A stretch of 56,005 nt of DNA from an uncultured Lachnospiraceae bacterium. GTDB taxonomy: Bacteria > Bacillota > Clostridia > Lachnospirales > Lachnospiraceae. Every line of letters begins with the position of its first letter. Positions within the stretch are counted from its first letter, which is position 1. A program made the position numbers and the translations under genes. Where the stretch lies: NCBI GenBank assembly GCA_910577445.1, contig CAJTMZ010000009.1:247-56251 (forward strand), written 5' to 3'. A model generated the notes under the pieces. The model saw nothing but the letters and a program-made list of their open reading frames with translations, was not told the origin of the DNA and did no database searches. Shown one piece after another: positions 32,290 through 41,908 of the stretch.

Positions 32290-35200
32290 TTATGCAAGCA
32301 GCACCGGGCTGACCAAAATCCCGGCCGGTTTTAACTGATACTCATATGACCATGACGTCCCCACTGTCCGCCACGCGTCCGGCCCAATCCAGATTTCCTT
32401 TTCATTGCAGTTATGGACAGGCCCAAAGGTATTGACACGGCTGCCGTAAACGGTTATCTCCAGCAGATGCCGTCCTTTTTCCAGCCGTCCGGTTTTTTTA
32501 AGATACGGCGAAAAAGCAATTCTTCCCAAATCGGTTCCGTCCACTTTTACCCGAATTAACGGCGCACGGAATTTTGAAATTTGAATTTGCAGGCCACTTA
32601 CGGCATCGTCCAGTTCAAACTCCGCATGATATGTGACGTTCCCGCCATAAAAAGGCAGTCCCTGGCCGCATAAATCGCCAAACGTCATTTCCCGGACCGG
32701 ACCGGTAACGTATGCCTTTCTTCCCCGCAAATCGACCCCGAAATCTCCTAATAAGTATACGTTTTCAACCGGAACTTTGCCGTCAAAAAATACCGCAAGT
32801 TCCAGTACATTGATACCGGCTTTTATTTCTCCCAGCCTTATGGTTTTGATTGCCTCGTCCACATACCATCCTAAAACGACGCTCTCCACAGCTTTTCCGT
32901 TCCACAATACTTTCGTGTGTTCAGGCCCCTCCAGTGCCAGCAAAACTCCCTCTGTATTCTGCAGCGCTTCCACCTGAAACCTTAAATGCAGGGTATGTTT
33001 CTTCTCTTTCCGCCTCTTCTTTTCGTCCTCTGTCTCCACCCAGGGCTGGGCAAAGGCTTCCGTGCGCAGAGGCAGCCCCAGCTTTTCGCGGAACCTGTTA
33101 TCAATTCTTAAAATATCTTCCTCTTCGTTCCATTCTTCCTCATCAAAGGCATATTCCGCTCGGTCCAGCAGCAAAACGTTCGGCTCATGCAGTGTCACCG
33201 GCATCAGGCCGGGGATTTTTATCTCCTGCAGATTTTGAGGCGCTGTCTCTCTCTGCGCCTGTCTCTTCCCCCTGCTTTCGGCTCTTTTTGCGTCACAAGG
33301 AATCAGGCGGTATAAAAAGGAATCATGCTCATAGGAAATTTCTTCCCAACTGGTTTTTCCTTCTTCGTATTCAGCGGGATGTCTCTCAATGCTTCCGGTA
33401 AGGGCGTCATATTTTTCCAGTTCAAAATTTCCCGGCACGGTAAAGCGGAACGTTTCCGCCTCTGCCAAATCGGGATTCTCCGGTTTTTCACAATGCGCCG
33501 CGAACAGCCATCTCTCTGCCCCTTCCTCCCTCATCTGGTACAGCATATTTGCACTTCTTTTCCCTTCGCCGTCGCGAATATCAAGACACCGGTAAGGCTC
33601 TAACGCTTCCAGAACCGCCTGCCTGGAATACCTGACCCTCTGGCAGCGGCGGGCAAACTCTGCCGCTTCCTCGTCGGCCATTCCGTCTATATACTCCGGA
33701 ATCCTCCCGGCAAAGACAATCTTACCGCCCCGTCCTTCAAATTCCTTTAATCTCTCCAGGGTGCTTTTTCGCAGTGTCATGCAATCGGGTACCAGCACCA
33801 CGTCATACTTCATGGCGCCTGCCTGAAAGCCTTCCTTATCCTCCTGCGCAAAGTCCGCCAGCAGGGATTCGGAAATGAAATCAAAATCCATCAGGCCGAG
33901 AATGAGCCATCTTACCAGGTTTACAAAGTTTTCCTCTCTTTCCCGGCGGATTTCATGGGTATTTTCCTGCGTTCCGAAATACAGCCAGTAGGATTCAATG
34001 GGATGTATCACTCCCACTTTCACATAGGGATTTCCTCTGGTCAGAACCGTATTCAATCTGGCAAAATAATTTTCTATGTAGGAATATTCCTCATACCACG
34101 GCGATTGGCTGCCTATGGAAGCCGGGTAATCCCGTTTTGCCTCTCCTCCCATAGAAGTCCATGTAAGATGATGGGTGCGGCTTGTTACGCCCAGCGCCGC
34201 CTGCCAGTCTCCAGCCATCTTATGCCCCCGGAAATCAAAATCCCAATTGGTAACTCCGTAAATTTCGCTGGTCATTCCCGGCGCATTAAACTGGTGTACG
34301 GCGCTCTGCACCTGTTTGGCCGTGGTAAGCTCCCTCCGGTCGCAGAGAATATCCATGCCGGGAATCCCGAAGGAACGGTAAGAGCGCATGGCCTCCCCAA
34401 GCGCCATCGTCTGCCATTCCAGATACGGCTCCCTCATCATATGGCCTGTCAGAAGGATATTGTTTTCCTCGCACCAGCTTCCAACCTGGTCCGCGTAGCT
34501 TTCCGTAAACCGCCGGCAAACATGGTCGTGATAGCGGTAGCGGTGAACGGATATCCGATTGTCCGAAAATTCCCAGAAAATCTCCGGCAGATAATCCAGA
34601 AAACTTTCCCCGTAAGTTTCCCGGTAGGTTTCCTCAAAATCATCCGTGTACGGGATTGTCTGGAACTTTTCTTCTTCCGCATACCCAAACTGCGTTTTGA
34701 AAGTGAACTGAGGTTCGTCGGTAAAAATCATGGGAACGCTTTTCCCGAACGCATCCCCCAGCTCCCTTTTATACGCTTCATAGGTAATATTGATAAACGC
34801 GCGGATTGCCGCGGGATTTAAGGTATCCACATATGACTGGTTATTAAACCAGGGGTTATCCCCGCTGATTTCCAGGTAAGCGTACCAGGTCTTCCAGCCC
34901 TCCTTTTTCCTTTCCTCCTGTTCTTTTTCCCCTTCCTTCATGCGGTAATAGCCAGACAGCCAGCCGCCCGCAAGCCTTACCTGGTAACGGGCGAGCAGTT
35001 TCCGCTTTTTTCCCGGCGCAGCCTGCGCGCTTGCCTTATGCCCCGCTTCGTCCCATAATTCGCCTGGCGCAAGCTCTTTGGGAGAAAGCAGTAAAAAGCG
35101 GCTTCTGTATTCTTCTTTTTGGGTTACCATTCCCCCGCCATAGCCCGACGGCCACCTGTCCTCATCATACAGGCATACCCGAAGCCCCAGCTCTTTTGCT

Positions 35201-35451
35201 TTCTCATGGGAAAAATGCACCATGTCCATAAACTCTTTTCCCAGATACGGCATACTCATACCCGTCCGGCTGTGCAGATATACGCCTCCCATTCCCATTT
35301 TCTGAAAGTCCGAAAGAATACGCGTTACTTTCTCCTTCGTAATTTCACAGTTCCATGCCCAGAAAGGGGTTCCGCGGTACTCTGCCGACGGATTTTGAAA
35401 CTCTTTATGTAAATTATCCAGTTCTTCTTTGCTTAACTGACCGGCCTGCAT
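32290..35451 (-). CDS. Large glycoside hydrolase, GH106-like (alpha-L-rhamnosidase type)
   Basis: This 1053-residue protein has no signal peptide. I place the start at ATG 35451 because AGGAGG lies nine bases upstream; it overlaps the GH130 gene by 19 bases. The N-terminal barrel begins FQNPSAEYRGTPFWAWN, then GMGGVYLHSRTGM, LGLRVCLYDEDRWPSGYGGG and YDVVLVPDC. This is the pattern of GH106 and related large hydrolases: acidic residues on barrel strands followed by glutamine amidotransferase-like and beta-sandwich domains (about 750-1050). GH106 removes alpha-L-rhamnose from pectic rhamnogalacturonan-type chains. It is the last gene of the 48.3-to-32.3 kb cluster. Confidence 0.75.
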   Translation of the reverse strand: MQAGQLSKEELDNLHKEFQNPSAEYRGTPFWAWNCEITKEKVTRILSDFQKMGMGGVYLHSRTGMSMPYLGKEFMDMVHFSHEKAKELGLRVCLYDEDRWPSGYGGGMVTQKEEYRSRFLLLSPKELAPGELWDEAGHKASAQAAPGKKRKLLARYQVRLAGGWLSGYYRMKEGEKEQEERKKEGWKTWYAYLEISGDNPWFNNQSYVDTLNPAAIRAFINITYEAYKRELGDAFGKSVPMIFTDEPQFTFKTQFGYAEEEKFQTIPYTDDFEETYRETYGESFLDYLPEIFWEFSDNRISVHRYRYHDHVCRRFTESYADQVGSWCEENNILLTGHMMREPYLEWQTMALGEAMRSYRSFGIPGMDILCDRRELTTAKQVQSAVHQFNAPGMTSEIYGVTNWDFDFRGHKMAGDWQAALGVTSRTHHLTWTSMGGEAKRDYPASIGSQSPWYEEYSYIENYFARLNTVLTRGNPYVKVGVIHPIESYWLYFGTQENTHEIRREREENFVNLVRWLILGLMDFDFISESLLADFAQEDKEGFQAGAMKYDVVLVPDCMTLRKSTLERLKEFEGRGGKIVFAGRIPEYIDGMADEEAAEFARRCQRVRYSRQAVLEALEPYRCLDIRDGEGKRSANMLYQMREEGAERWLFAAHCEKPENPDLAEAETFRFTVPGNFELEKYDALTGSIERHPAEYEEGKTSWEEISYEHDSFLYRLIPCDAKRAESRGKRQAQRETAPQNLQEIKIPGLMPVTLHEPNVLLLDRAEYAFDEEEWNEEEDILRIDNRFREKLGLPLRTEAFAQPWVETEDEKKRRKEKKHTLHLRFQVEALQNTEGVLLALEGPEHTKVLWNGKAVESVVLGWYVDEAIKTIRLGEIKAGINVLELAVFFDGKVPVENVYLLGDFGVDLRGRKAYVTGPVREMTFGDLCGQGLPFYGGNVTYHAEFELDDAVSGLQIQISKFRAPLIRVKVDGTDLGRIAFSPYLKKTGRLEKGRHLLEITVYGSRVNTFGPVHNCNEKEIWIGPDAWRTVGTSWSYEYQLKPAGILVSPVLLA

Positions 35452-36437
35452 AATTGAATTACCTCCTCCACATTGGCGGTTGCCATGCATTCCACTGTAT
35501 CCGACGCTCCGTAATAGATTTTCAGCGTTCCGTCATCTTCCAGAATCAGTCCTCCCGGGAAAATGACATTGGTCCGAAAGCCTCCCTCAACCTCATACTC
35601 CGTTTCCGGCGCAATAAGGGGCTCCTTATACATTCCGATAATTTTAGAGGGATTTTCCAAATCAAGCAGCATAATTCCGGCGCAGTAACGCTTCTGCCAG
35701 CACGCCTCCCATCCGTTCTTTCCCCTTGTCCTGTCAATATCCACCGTATGGAACAAAGTAAGCCACCCGGCATCCGTCTTCACCGGCGGCGCGCCGGGTC
35801 CGATTTTATCGTTGGCATAAGGCACGTCCTCCACTCCCATAAGCAGACTGGATTCCCCCCAGTATTTCAAATCATAGGATTTCGACATCCAGATATCAAA
35901 CCGGTCCTTCCCGCCTCTGGAATATACCGGAAAGGGTCGTTCCAGACGGACGAATTTGCCGTCGATTTTTTCCGGGAACAGCACCATGTTACGGTTATCC
36001 GGCACGGTCAGGGACAATACCTCCACCGACCTGAAATCCTCCGTCACGGCGACGCCTCCGCGCAGCCCATGGTTCGTATCCACCGCAAAGCAGAGATAAC
36101 ATTTATCCTCAATCACCGTAAAGCGGGGGTCGTACACCTTCGTGACATCCGCGTCCTTCATATCCTCCACCGTCAAAAACGGTTTATCCTGCACCTCCCA
36201 GTGGATGCCGTCCTCCGAAAAGGCGATGCCTATCACACATTTGCCAAACGCCCCTACGCCGTCAAACTGATAATCATTTCGGAATGCCATCACATATCTT
36301 CCGTGATATTTCGCCACGCCCGCATTAAAAATGCAGTCCGCCTCATAGGGAATATCTTTTTTGCTTAATATCGGTTCTCCGCCGTTATAGCGGGTAATCA
36401 CTTTACTTGATTTTAATTCCGGCATCATCTTAGCCAT
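35433..36437 (-). CDS. GH130 family glycoside phosphorylase/hydrolase
   Basis: This 334-residue five-bladed propeller enzyme starts ITRYNGGEPILSKKDIPYEADCIFNAGVAKYHGRYVMAFRNDY. TKVYDPRFTVIEDKCYLCFAVD carries the expected proton-donor Asp, followed by IGPGAPPVKTDAGWLTLFHTVD, typical of GH130. Most GH130 members split beta-mannosidic bonds with phosphate to give mannose 1-phosphate. Its AGGAGG site precedes the ATG by eight bases. It overlaps the next gene, so both products should be made in similar amounts. It is cytoplasmic and fed by the ABC transporter of the cluster. Confidence 0.92.
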   Translation of the reverse strand: MAKMMPELKSSKVITRYNGGEPILSKKDIPYEADCIFNAGVAKYHGRYVMAFRNDYQFDGVGAFGKCVIGIAFSEDGIHWEVQDKPFLTVEDMKDADVTKVYDPRFTVIEDKCYLCFAVDTNHGLRGGVAVTEDFRSVEVLSLTVPDNRNMVLFPEKIDGKFVRLERPFPVYSRGGKDRFDIWMSKSYDLKYWGESSLLMGVEDVPYANDKIGPGAPPVKTDAGWLTLFHTVDIDRTRGKNGWEACWQKRYCAGIMLLDLENPSKIIGMYKEPLIAPETEYEVEGGFRTNVIFPGGLILEDDGTLKIYYGASDTVECMATANVEEVIQLCRPVS

Positions 36438-36453
36438 TTATTTTTCCTCCTGC

Positions 36454-38091
36454 TTAAATTTCCTCTTTTAACCGGTTCCTGTATTCCGTCGGCGTATAGC
36501 CATAGTATTTTTTGAAACAGCTTGCAAAATAACGTTGGTTGCTGTAACCTGTCTGCGAAGCCACCTCCTGAATCTTATAAGACTCGTTTTTCAAAAGTTC
36601 TCTCGCCCGCTCCATCCGTCTTCGTATCAGATATTCCATAAAGCTCTCCCCCGTAATCTGCTTGAATATCTGACGCACATAATTGTGGCTGAAGTAAAGC
36701 ATTGCGGAAGCTGTCTCTAAATTAAATTCCTCATCGCTTAAATTCTTTTCAATCAGTTCTTTTACCCGGGATACGATACGGTCCCCCTGCTTTTCGTTAA
36801 TTGCCTCAAATCTTTCGCAGCATTTTAAGACATACGCCTGGAGAACCTCCTGCGCCTCCTGCAGGCTTCCGTAGGAAAAATGATTTTTTAAATACTCCGC
36901 CACATTTTCATCTTCCCAGACCTGGCCCTGACCGCCGACCTTTGTAAGCGTGCCGGAAATGTCAATAACCAGTCCCAAAAGGGAAATGCTGACAAAACCG
37001 CTGGACTGGACATTCATACTCTCATAATAGCGCAGGATTTCATATAAGCTTTCCTCCGCCTTTTCTTTCCTGCCCATTTGAATATGGATTAAAAGCTGCT
37101 GCTCCAGCTCAAAGGGACGCTCTAACGCGTCTTTTCTTCCTTTTTCCCCATGAAGCACCTCCTCCTCATAAAAGACCACTGTTTCCGGCCTTTTCAGGAT
37201 TCCGTGCCAGACGGACAGCGCTTCCTCATAAGAATTATGGATTTTCCGCCAGTCCTGATAAATGCCTCCAATGACACAATTAGCCTGCAAATCGTAATAC
37301 TTTTCCATGCTGTCACAGATAGCGGACAGTCCCTCCCTGATATCTCTGGTAAAAGACTGTGAATTATGATACTCCCCCAGAAACAGAATAATAATCTGCT
37401 TTTCATTTATCCGGGTAATATAGGTACTGCACTTTTTATTAAAATAGGTATCCTTAATGACGGCCAAAAAGCCTGTCATATCCTGTTCCCGGTTTTTGAG
37501 ATTGGAATAAATCCGCAAAACCCCCACCGTGCAGTAACTGGTGTGAAGATTCATTCCCGCCTTTTTTGCCCTCTCCGGTAACTGCACAGCCAAATCCGTC
37601 CGCTCCGCAAAGCGCGCTTTCTGCACCAGCTCCTTTACCACCTGTTCCTGAAATATCTGGCGGCTGTCCTCCAGTTTATCTTTCATTTCCTGAATGTTAT
37701 TCATCAGTGTTCTCTGGTTTTCCAGCTCTGTCTTAATCTTTTCCAGCACTTCATAAACTTCGTCGGGAGAAAACGGTTTTAAAAGATACTCTGTCACCCC
37801 CAGCGTCAGCGCCCGCTTCGCATAGGCGAAATCATCGTAACCGCTTATAATCACTGTTTTCAGGGAATAATTCAGTTCCCGAATCTTACAGATTAGCTTA
37901 AGTCCGTCCACAATCGGCATACAGATATCCGTAATCAGAATATCCGGCTCCAGCTCTTTCACCAGTTGAAAGGCTTCCTCGCCGTCCCGCGCTTTCCCCA
38001 CTACCCGGAACTCTTTCTGCGACCGGTTGATGTTCTGGGCCAGCAAATCTCTTGTATACTCTTCGTCGTCTGCAATGACAATACGATACAT
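36454..38091 (-). CDS. YesN-type response regulator with AraC DNA-binding domain
   Basis: This 545-residue protein has a receiver domain at about 1-120, with Asp55 in ILITDICMPIVDG as phospho-acceptor, and Lys in LLKPF. A long linker domain covers about 130-430. AraC-type helix-turn-helix motifs lie at about 440-543 (FNLETASAMLYFSHNYVRQIFKQITG, YKIQEVASQTGYSNQRYFASCFKKYYG). It works with the kinase two bases upstream to switch on carbohydrate uptake genes. The direct repeats TTGACG at 43437 and 43459, next to the binding-protein promoter, are plausible target sites. Confidence 0.95.
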   Translation of the reverse strand: MYRIVIADDEEYTRDLLAQNINRSQKEFRVVGKARDGEEAFQLVKELEPDILITDICMPIVDGLKLICKIRELNYSLKTVIISGYDDFAYAKRALTLGVTEYLLKPFSPDEVYEVLEKIKTELENQRTLMNNIQEMKDKLEDSRQIFQEQVVKELVQKARFAERTDLAVQLPERAKKAGMNLHTSYCTVGVLRIYSNLKNREQDMTGFLAVIKDTYFNKKCSTYITRINEKQIIILFLGEYHNSQSFTRDIREGLSAICDSMEKYYDLQANCVIGGIYQDWRKIHNSYEEALSVWHGILKRPETVVFYEEEVLHGEKGRKDALERPFELEQQLLIHIQMGRKEKAEESLYEILRYYESMNVQSSGFVSISLLGLVIDISGTLTKVGGQGQVWEDENVAEYLKNHFSYGSLQEAQEVLQAYVLKCCERFEAINEKQGDRIVSRVKELIEKNLSDEEFNLETASAMLYFSHNYVRQIFKQITGESFMEYLIRRRMERARELLKNESYKIQEVASQTGYSNQRYFASCFKKYYGYTPTEYRNRLKEEI

Positions 38092-38093
38092 GA

Positions 38094-39914
38094 TTATATC
38101 TCCTCCGTAGTCTGAACCGGTATCCGGACGGTTGCATGTGTGATTTTCCCTCGCTCGCTTTCCATTAAAAGTCCGTACGCGTCGCCATAATACAGCCTGA
38201 TTCTTTCATTGACATTGTAAATGCCGTATCCGCTGTCCTGGCTGATGCGTCCAAAGGACAATCCATCCTTAATTACTTTCAGTCTCTCTTCTTCAATCCC
38301 CTCTCCGTCATCCTCCACACAAATCTGCAGCGTCTGCATTCCGGCCCCGTTTACGGCCCGCCTGCCGCATATGCGGATGTGTCCGGTTCCCTTCTTCACC
38401 TTGATTCCGTGATAAATGGAATTTTCCACAAGGGGCTGCAGCACCAGCTTTATAATAAACAGGTCCTTAATATCCTCCGCCACATGAAATTCGTACTGAA
38501 TTTTATCCTTATACCGTATTCCCTGAATCCTGAGATAATTTTCCACATGTTCCAGCTCTTCCCGGACGGTAATGACTTCTTTTCCCCTGCTTAGGCTGAT
38601 TCTGAAAAATTTGCCCAGCGAATTGGACAGGATGCTGATTTCCGGCACTCCCTGGTCCGCCGCCTGCCAGGTAATCGCATTTAACGTGTTATATAAAAAG
38701 TGCGGATTAATCTGCGCCTGCAAAGCCTTCAGCTCCGCTTTCCGTTTCTGCGTCAGAACCTTCTTTACATTCTCCTTCTCCTCCCGCAGTTCTTCAATAT
38801 TGGCATTCAGCTCCGTAACCAGATGGTTAATCTTCTGAATCATATAGTTAAAGCTGACGCCCAGATTCCCCACCTCGTCATGGTAAGGATATACAAACTG
38901 GCTCTGAAAATCCTCTTCTCTGGTGACTTTGTTCATAACGGCGGCAAGCTGGCCTAACGATACGGTTATCCTGTGGGCTATCAGAATAATCAACATAATA
39001 CTGATTGCCGTGCAGATACATACCACAACCACAATGAAATACCGCAGCCGCTCCAGATTTCCCACCAGGGATTCCGCTCTCCTCATTGCGCAGATTCGCC
39101 ATCCGGTACCGCTCATTTCCGTGTAGGTGGCCAGGTACGTCTCTTTGTCTATCTTCACTTCCTTACAGACTGCGTTTTGGTGTTCCAGTTCGTCTCCCGA
39201 AAAGAAATCCAGAATCCGCGCTTCCCTTTCCCCACAGTTTAAAATGTTCTCACCGTTTCTGTCTGCAATAAAGATTTCATCGTAGGAACTATAGGTATCC
39301 TTCAAAAACTTCTCAATCTCTGACTGCTGCAGACTGACGATGACATAGATTTCCCTGCGGTTTAGGGTAAAACGGTAAATTACCGGTATCACCATGTCGC
39401 TGCTCTTGAATATCGGTGAAACCATCGCCGGATACCAGCAAATCGATTCGCCGGGATTTTGGGAAAAAAAGCTGTGCATATCCGATTCCATGAAATCAAA
39501 TTCATGGTTCCTGATTCTGGTAAAATTATCAAAGCTGCCAAAATCCGTCTCGATGCTGACCGAGTGGATATACCTGTCCCCCTGATGAAATTCGGTAACC
39601 ACGTCCGAAATATCGCTCAGTAATTTCACATAGTTCGCCGTATCCTGATTCTGCAGATACTGGGATATCGGCACATAGAACGACATATTATTGAAAATGG
39701 CATGAACCCTTTTTGCAATGGACTGCGTCTCACTGCCAAGCTGCATGCGAATCTGGGAAACCATATCCTCCGAGCTGGAATAATAATTTTTCAGGGTGTC
39801 CTTGAATGCATAATTATAGTAAAGGCCACCGCAGATAATACTGTTTAAAAGCAAAATAATGACACAGACAAGTATGATTTTCGTCCTCAGTCTGAGATTA
39901 CCCAATAGTTTCAT
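38094..39914 (-). CDS. YesM-type sensor histidine kinase
   Basis: This 606-residue membrane kinase starts MKLLGNLRLRTKIILV, chosen because GGAGG lies eight bases before ATG 39914. A first transmembrane helix (about 15-35) and a second (about 290-312) flank an extracellular sensor domain of dCache type. A HAMP region (about 315-370) and a coiled coil (TELNANIEELREEKENVKKV) follow. The His_kinase motif is QINPHFLYNTLNAITWQA and the ATPase has QPLVENSIYHGI and DDGEGIEEERL. It senses an extracellular signal, often through a binding protein, and drives the YesN regulator encoded directly after it. Confidence 0.94.
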   Translation of the reverse strand: MKLLGNLRLRTKIILVCVIILLLNSIICGGLYYNYAFKDTLKNYYSSSEDMVSQIRMQLGSETQSIAKRVHAIFNNMSFYVPISQYLQNQDTANYVKLLSDISDVVTEFHQGDRYIHSVSIETDFGSFDNFTRIRNHEFDFMESDMHSFFSQNPGESICWYPAMVSPIFKSSDMVIPVIYRFTLNRREIYVIVSLQQSEIEKFLKDTYSSYDEIFIADRNGENILNCGEREARILDFFSGDELEHQNAVCKEVKIDKETYLATYTEMSGTGWRICAMRRAESLVGNLERLRYFIVVVVCICTAISIMLIILIAHRITVSLGQLAAVMNKVTREEDFQSQFVYPYHDEVGNLGVSFNYMIQKINHLVTELNANIEELREEKENVKKVLTQKRKAELKALQAQINPHFLYNTLNAITWQAADQGVPEISILSNSLGKFFRISLSRGKEVITVREELEHVENYLRIQGIRYKDKIQYEFHVAEDIKDLFIIKLVLQPLVENSIYHGIKVKKGTGHIRICGRRAVNGAGMQTLQICVEDDGEGIEEERLKVIKDGLSFGRISQDSGYGIYNVNERIRLYYGDAYGLLMESERGKITHATVRIPVQTTEEI

Positions 39915-39992
39915 AACGCGCCCTCCATCTACTATGATTATATCTGAAAACAAAAAGTCAAAGTAGACTTTCAGGTAATTTTCCCGCGGCCC

Positions 39993-40835
39993 TTATCCTT
40001 TTACCGCTCCTGCCGTCAATCCGCCGATAAACTGCTTATGGCAAAACCCGTAGACAATTAATATGGGGACAATGGCAATCGAGGCTCCGGCAAGCATAAT
40101 GTGCCATTCCGCCGCCGCGTTGACGGAATACTTAAGCTGGACAACCGCTACCGTCAAGGTTCGCAGCTTCGGCAGTGAAATACTCATAATCAAAGTGGTA
40201 ACATAATCGTTCCATGCCTGCCGGAACGAGAACAGCGCCACCACTGCCATAATGGGTTTAATCAATGGCAGAATAATCTTAAAAAAGATACCGTATAAAC
40301 TGCAGCCGTCAATAATCGCCGCCTCATCAAGCTCTTTGGGAATGCTTTTCACAAAGCCCATCGTGAGCATGACATTGGAAGCCTGCCCGCTTACCAGCGC
40401 CAGAATCAGACCGGCTATCGACTTATTCAGGTGAAGCGCCGTAAGCAGGGAATAAATCGGGTATAAGGTGACGGAGCCTAATGCCACAAACATCAGCGTG
40501 GTATATGCGGCAAGCCACAGCTTTTTTCCCACAAAATTTCTTCTGGCAAAGGTAAAGCCTGCCAGAGAAGCCGTAAGAGTTGCAATCACCATAACCGCCA
40601 TACTGACAATTACGCTGTTCCATGTATATTTGACGAAATCCGCCTGTATAAAAGCCTGCACATAATTTTCCACGTGCCATATTTCCGGGAAAAAGCTTCC
40701 TCCCAGGGTCAATTCACTGTTGGTTTTGAAGGAACCGACAATCGTATAAATAATAGGATAAATGGTAAAAACAACCATGATTCCTATAAAAATATAAGAA
40801 ATCGTAAGAAGCAGCCCTTCTTTTGTTCTCCTCAT
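39993..40835 (-). CDS. Carbohydrate ABC transporter permease (MalG/LplC type)
   Basis: This 280-residue membrane protein has six helices. I chose the start at ATG 40835 (MRRTKEGLLLTISYIFIG) for its GGGGAGG site. Longer frames overlap the previous gene. The CUT1 EAA loop is PKELDEAAIIDGCSLYGIFFKIILPLIKP. It pairs with the permease encoded 16 bases upstream. No ATPase gene is in the cluster, so a shared MsmX-type ATPase elsewhere is expected. Confidence 0.94.
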   Translation of the reverse strand: MRRTKEGLLLTISYIFIGIMVVFTIYPIIYTIVGSFKTNSELTLGGSFFPEIWHVENYVQAFIQADFVKYTWNSVIVSMAVMVIATLTASLAGFTFARRNFVGKKLWLAAYTTLMFVALGSVTLYPIYSLLTALHLNKSIAGLILALVSGQASNVMLTMGFVKSIPKELDEAAIIDGCSLYGIFFKIILPLIKPIMAVVALFSFRQAWNDYVTTLIMSISLPKLRTLTVAVVQLKYSVNAAAEWHIMLAGASIAIVPILIVYGFCHKQFIGGLTAGAVKG

Positions 40836-40851
40836 CTTTGCTTCCTCCCCT

Positions 40852-41790
40852 CTAATAAATGTCATCCAGTTTTCTGGAAATAAACAGATAGCCAAGCGTA
40901 ATCAGTCCCGCAATCACCGCGGAAACCGTGCTGACCGCAGCGCCATAACCGTATTGGGGCGTGATAACGGTTCCTGCCGAAATCGGGAAGAAGAACTGGT
41001 AGCCGTAAAGAGCCATAACCATTGTCGCGTTGGTAGGGCCGCCCTCAGTCAGAACCATAACGCTGTTCATATCCGAGAACGCCGCCGTGATGGACAGCAT
41101 CAGGATAATTTTCAGAATAGGCCCCAGCATGGGAATCGTGATGTACCACAAAGTCTGCAGCCTGTTTGCCCCGTCAATCCTTGCGCTTTCCAGCGTATCC
41201 TGGGAAATCTGCTGAAGGCCGGCGATAAAATATACCATATAATTACCGATACCGCCCCATATGGCCGTGATAACCAGCGTCTTCATCGCATGCTGTTTCC
41301 CCAGCCAGTTGACAGGCTGCGAAATGATGTTCCAGTCCAGTAAGTATCTGTTAATCTGGCCGTTATACACGTTAAACAGAAGATAAAAAACCAGTCCCAT
41401 AACCGCCGAGCTCATAACGGTAGGCATAAAGATTACACTCTGGAAAAAGCCGTTTCCCCTTCTTTTTTTGTTCAGCAAAAGCGCCAGAAAAAAGGCAATG
41501 GGGATGACAAACAAAATTTTTGCCCCCGCGTAGACAAAAGTATTTTTCACGGCTTTCCAATAAATATCGTCGCCGAACACACGGATTAAATTATCAAACC
41601 CCACAAATTTGGGAACGCTGGAACCGTATCCCCCATAGCGGTAAAAAACATATTTAAATGTCCATAATACCGGATATACCGAAAACGCGAGAAACAGTAT
41701 CAAATTGGGCAGTAAGAGACTGTAGGAGCGCAGATTTTCACGGATAAGCCGTTTGCGCTTTGCCGGTGAGATTTTTTCTTTTTTCGACAT
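40852..41790 (-). CDS. Carbohydrate ABC transporter permease (MalF/LplB type)
   Basis: This 312-residue, six-helix protein starts MSKKEKISPAKRKRLIRENL. I chose ATG 41790 because an AAAGG lies nine bases upstream, while an ATG three codons earlier touches the ribosome site. The EAA loop is SQDTLESARIDGANRLQTLWYITIPMLGP. With the partner permease it forms the channel for the oligosaccharide captured by the binding protein. It is preceded by a strong hairpin at 41848-41877 that should lower its expression relative to the binding protein. Confidence 0.94.
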   Translation of the reverse strand: MSKKEKISPAKRKRLIRENLRSYSLLLPNLILFLAFSVYPVLWTFKYVFYRYGGYGSSVPKFVGFDNLIRVFGDDIYWKAVKNTFVYAGAKILFVIPIAFFLALLLNKKRRGNGFFQSVIFMPTVMSSAVMGLVFYLLFNVYNGQINRYLLDWNIISQPVNWLGKQHAMKTLVITAIWGGIGNYMVYFIAGLQQISQDTLESARIDGANRLQTLWYITIPMLGPILKIILMLSITAAFSDMNSVMVLTEGGPTNATMVMALYGYQFFFPISAGTVITPQYGYGAAVSTVSAVIAGLITLGYLFISRKLDDIY

Positions 41791-41842
41791 TTCTATCATC
41801 CTTTCATAATTTTCTGTTATTTTCCCGGGGTCTTTCGGTTTT

Positions 41843-41877
41843 AAAAAGGGACACCGTAAATCTCTTTACGGTATCCC
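41843..41877 (-). terminator. Attenuating terminator between binding-protein and permease genes
   Basis: On the minus strand GGGATACCGTAAA (41865-41877) pairs with TTTACGGTGTCCC (41848-41860) with one mismatch around a four-base loop, followed by five T (41843-41847). It lies between genes of one operon, so it probably sets a high ratio of binding protein to permease. Confidence 0.85.
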
Positions 41878-41908
41878 CATCCCCCCAGACTTTCCGCGGC
41901 TGTTAGTG